21,173 nt of DNA from Fonticula-like sp. SCN 57-25 (Eukaryota; Nucleariida; Rotosphaerida), in assembly GCA_001724245.1 (NCBI GenBank), contig MEDX01000086.1, positions 1 through 21,173 of the forward strand, given 5' to 3'. Shown here one piece after another: positions 18,485-21,173 of the stretch (position 1 is its first letter; every line of letters begins with the position of its first letter). A program made the translations under genes and the position numbers. The notes beneath the pieces are model-generated. The model was given only the letters and a program-made list of their open reading frames with translations. It had not been told where the DNA came from and ran no database searches.

Positions 18485-21173
18485 TCACATTGCCTCGTCG
18501 TCCTGCGCCTCCCCCTGAGCCTCGCCCGCATGGCCCACGAGCGCCCAGTCGTCCTGGTCCATCTCCTGCTCCATGCCCGCGTGATCAGTACACCACATAA
18601 GCCCCTCATTGACGAGCACAACAACGTTTGGCGCCAGCTGCCCCGCCGGCACAGTGAGCGGCTCTGGCTTGTCGCGCGTGATGCGGACGACGCCTTCGCC
18701 AGCAGCCGACACGCTCTTGATCATGCGCAGCCGCTGCCGGTCGACAAGGCTCCCCTTGCTGACAATGACAACATGCTCGGTCGTGACGGCAAACATCCAC
18801 GGCACGTCTGCGCCGCCACCGGACCCGCCCTTGAGCTTGGCGAACCCGCGGGCGGCCGCCGGTGCGGCCATCCACTCGACGAACGCGAGCATTGACTCGT
18901 GCGCAAACCGCCCACCATCAACCTTTTTGAGGAGCGCGGCGGCGGTCGCCTCGCGCGCGTTGTACGGCCGCAAGACGCCATCTACGGCAAAGAAGCGCGG
19001 CGTCCGCACACGCTGCACGAGCGTGCCTGACCCGCCGCCGGCGACCATGTCGGCCGTGTTCTTGATGCCCGTCGTGATGTGCGACGCGCCGTCAAACACG
19101 CCAACGACCGGCTTGGTGACGAGGCCGGCCACGCCCTTGCCGACGCCCTTGAAAAAGCCGCCGACGCCCTCTGACTTGGCGCCCTGCACGGGCTGCAAAA
19201 ACACGCCGGTGACACCGCTGCCGACGCCCATGGCAATAGACTTTGCGCCCGCCGCCATGCCCGTCAGCACGTTGGTCGCCGAGCCTGAGCCGGTGGACGC
19301 GCGCGCCGCCTTGTCGCGGCGCCGCGATTCTTGAAAGTCGGCGTCAAAGGTGGCCTCGGCGAGACCCGTGCCGACCGACGCAGTGATGCGCGAAATGCCG
19401 TCCACGAGGCCAAACACAGAGTTTTTCAGGAGCGACGCCGTGCCGCGGCCGACGCCCTTGGCAAAGTCCTGCGGTGAGCGCACGATGCCCTGGTACGGCT
19501 CGTAGAAAAAGTCGTCCACGCCCGAAGCGAGATTGGAGAAAAAGTTGACTGGGTTGCCGAGCGTGTCGACCGACAGCACGACCTTGTACAGCTCGGCGAC
19601 AACCTGCTTGGCATAGTGGTTGCCCAGCCGCGTGCCAATCTCGGGCATCGGCATGGACGCGTGAACCAGCTCGAGCGCGTTGAACCCGAGCGGCGCGTCG
19701 ACCACGTTGCCGAGCGCCGTGCTCAGCACGTTGAACACGATGCCGAGCGTGCGCACAATGAGCCGCGACGACTGCCGTGCGCGCTCGTGGTCCACCTTGC
19801 TTCCGGATGAACGCACAAAGGAAAGGTCGAGGCGGATCGGCTGCAGCTGCAGCACCTCAAAGTACACCTCGCGCGCCGCCGCTTCAGTCGCCTCACTCGA
19901 GGGCCGGATCGACGCGAGCGCCTTGCTCAGTGCCGTCGAGTTGCCTTCGCCAATCCAGTTGGCGAGCACCGTGCCGGCGTCCGAGGCGCCGTCCTGCGCG
20001 TCGCGGCCGCCCTCCTCGAGCGAGTCGCGCAGCATCTTGACGAGCCGCACGACGACCGCCTCCTCCACCTTGATCGACAGCTCCTTGAGCAGGATGCTCG
20101 CGTAGCGCACGTGCAGCACGCCCATCGAAGACGTTGCCTTGCCAAGGTCGACAATGATGACGGCGCGCAGCAGCGGGTCCTCTTCGGGGCTCGGGAGCCG
20201 CGCTGAAGAGGCCTTGCTACGCGCATTGCCGGCGCGCAGCGCGCGAGAAAGCATGACGGGGTACAGCGGCTCGTGCAGCTGGTTGTCCACCTGGATCGCC
20301 TGCAGCTGCACCTCGAGGCTTGCCTCGCTGTTGTGCGCCATCAGCATCTTGACCATCGGTCGCGTCAGCCGAATGTACATGAGCTCGCGCGGAGCCGCGC
20401 TCGAGATCGACAGGCCAATGCCGGGGAGCGACAGCGAAACGGAAAGCACATTCCGCAGCGGACTGCTGTCGCTCGAAAAGGTCGTCATGGTCGTCTGCAT
20501 CGTGCTCAGCCGCGACGTCGACTTTGACGACGACCGCATATCGGGCGTGTTGTACTCGATGTGGATATTGCGCACGCCCTGCTCGAGCGTCGTGGTCAAA
20601 ATATACTTTTTCCCGCCCGCCCGTAGCTTGCTGCGCTTCCCGATGGCCGCCGGGTCGACCGTCACATGCTCGCCGCTGCACCAGAAATCGAGGCGGCGGA
20701 GCGGCGCCGACGGCGCGTCCCAGCAGTAGGGCAGCACCTGACGCGGCCCGACCGTGTGCGTCTCGTGGCCGTGACGCATCGCCGCGGCCGGAAGTGCCTC
20801 GTCGCTTGCGCTCTCCATCCGCTCAGCGACCCACTCGGCCGACGGCTGGCCAAAGTCAAACGACTCGCGCGTGTAGTTGCGGATGCACAGCGGGGCAGTC
20901 GCACGGAGGCCGTGCACGACAATGCGGATCGTCGAGGCAACCTCGCTGCCGTCGTCGTCACATGAGATTGAAAGGCGCATAACGCTCCCGCCATTGTTGC
21001 GCGCAATGCGCACAAACATGTCACCCATTACGGACGCGGCGATCGGCGCGGACCAGCCGACAGAGTCCGCCGTCTGGATGCAAAAGTAGCGCTTGGCGGC
21101 GTCCAGTGCCCTAAAGTGCGGCACGGCGTGCTCATTCGGGCGAAGCTGCAGCATACACCCTTCGGTAACTGCT
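18485..21173 (-). CDS. VPS13: VPS13 bridge-like lipid transfer protein, C-terminal part (partial)
   Basis: The frame is open from the right edge to the TGA at 18487-18485, about 895 residues without an intron; the N-terminal lipid-channel part lies outside the window. In order it shows: the end of the beta-rich SHR-BD/VAB adaptor region (SVGWSAPIAAS, APLCIRNYTRESFDF, then VLPYCWD); the LPGIGLSISS...ELMYIRL and QVDNQL segment; LQPIRLDLSFVRSS; the ATG2-C-like amphipathic region (LGNPVNFFSNLASGVDDFFYEPYQG); glycine-rich repeats (EGVGGFFKGVGKGVAGL, TKPVVGVFD); and a C-terminal PH-like domain beginning RTPRFF..DGVLRPYN. These match VPS13 family C-termini, which tether the protein to lipid droplets, mitochondria or other membranes. 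GC content is visibly higher than in the RNF213-like gene. A plant-like or animal-like subtype cannot be decided from this part. Confidence 0.93.
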   Translation of the reverse strand, partial: AVTEGCMLQLRPNEHAVPHFRALDAAKRYFCIQTADSVGWSAPIAASVMGDMFVRIARNNGGSVMRLSISCDDDGSEVASTIRIVVHGLRATAPLCIRNYTRESFDFGQPSAEWVAERMESASDEALPAAAMRHGHETHTVGPRQVLPYCWDAPSAPLRRLDFWCSGEHVTVDPAAIGKRSKLRAGGKKYILTTTLEQGVRNIHIEYNTPDMRSSSKSTSRLSTMQTTMTTFSSDSSPLRNVLSVSLSLPGIGLSISSAAPRELMYIRLTRPMVKMLMAHNSEASLEVQLQAIQVDNQLHEPLYPVMLSRALRAGNARSKASSARLPSPEEDPLLRAVIIVDLGKATSSMGVLHVRYASILLKELSIKVEEAVVVRLVKMLRDSLEEGGRDAQDGASDAGTVLANWIGEGNSTALSKALASIRPSSEATEAAAREVYFEVLQLQPIRLDLSFVRSSGSKVDHERARQSSRLIVRTLGIVFNVLSTALGNVVDAPLGFNALELVHASMPMPEIGTRLGNHYAKQVVAELYKVVLSVDTLGNPVNFFSNLASGVDDFFYEPYQGIVRSPQDFAKGVGRGTASLLKNSVFGLVDGISRITASVGTGLAEATFDADFQESRRRDKAARASTGSGSATNVLTGMAAGAKSIAMGVGSGVTGVFLQPVQGAKSEGVGGFFKGVGKGVAGLVTKPVVGVFDGASHITTGIKNTADMVAGGGSGTLVQRVRTPRFFAVDGVLRPYNAREATAAALLKKVDGGRFAHESMLAFVEWMAAPAAARGFAKLKGGSGGGADVPWMFAVTTEHVVIVSKGSLVDRQRLRMIKSVSAAGEGVVRITRDKPEPLTVPAGQLAPNVVVLVNEGLMWCTDHAGMEQEMDQDDWALVGHAGEAQGEAQDDEAM

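Noticed and set aside
18609-19334. Plus-strand ORF of 241 residues opposite VPS13
   Set aside because: Shadow of the GC-rich VPS13 frame, Pro/Thr/Ala-rich, with no motif.
1-21173. tRNA, rRNA, CRISPR arrays, insertion sequences, prophage or plasmid features
   Set aside because: None was seen on either strand. The intron-bearing genes mark this as nuclear eukaryotic sequence, so bacterial mobile features are not expected.

Overview
The window comes from the nuclear genome of a eukaryote, most likely a unicellular protist or an early-diverging fungus-like organism. Three of the four genes are broken by very short spliceosomal introns (43-68 nt) with GT...AG ends and CTAAC/CTGAC-like branch sites close to the acceptor. 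There are no ribosome binding sites or operons. TAA, TAG and TGA all occur as stops, which fits the standard code. I could not place the organism more precisely.

Layout: (1) 1-331 holds no complete gene, only a short importin-alpha-like reading frame that I treat as a possible relic, and a pair of 18-bp direct repeats. (2) 332-2542, minus strand: an oligopeptidase B / PREPL-like serine peptidase of family S9A. It has six exons, 653 residues and a complete Ser500/Asp587/His626 triad. (3) 2786-16897, minus strand: one giant gene of the RNF213 (mysterin) family. I rebuilt it as 28 exons and 27 introns that join in frame into 4232 residues. It carries the dynein-like AAA+ core, with full Walker A and B motifs in the modules I equate with AAA3 and AAA4. 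I find neither the RING nor the RZ zinc finger of animal RNF213. (4) 17049-18359, plus strand: an RNF14-type RWD-RBR E3 ubiquitin ligase (three exons, 405 residues). It is head-to-head with the RNF213-like gene across only 151 bp. (5) 18485-21173, minus strand: the C-terminal part of a VPS13 bridge-like lipid-transfer protein, open at the right edge, intronless here and tail-to-tail with RNF14.

The most notable arrangement is a ligase-less RNF213 AAA+ core sharing a short divergent promoter with a complete RBR E3. This suggests, but does not show, that the two act together, with the E3 activity supplied in trans. The neighbouring VPS13 (lipid transfer) fits loosely with the lipid-droplet role of animal RNF213, but that link is only contextual. 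A second notable feature is the splice donor signature: nearly all donors read GTRYG, and none has the usual A at intron position +4 except one in the peptidase gene.
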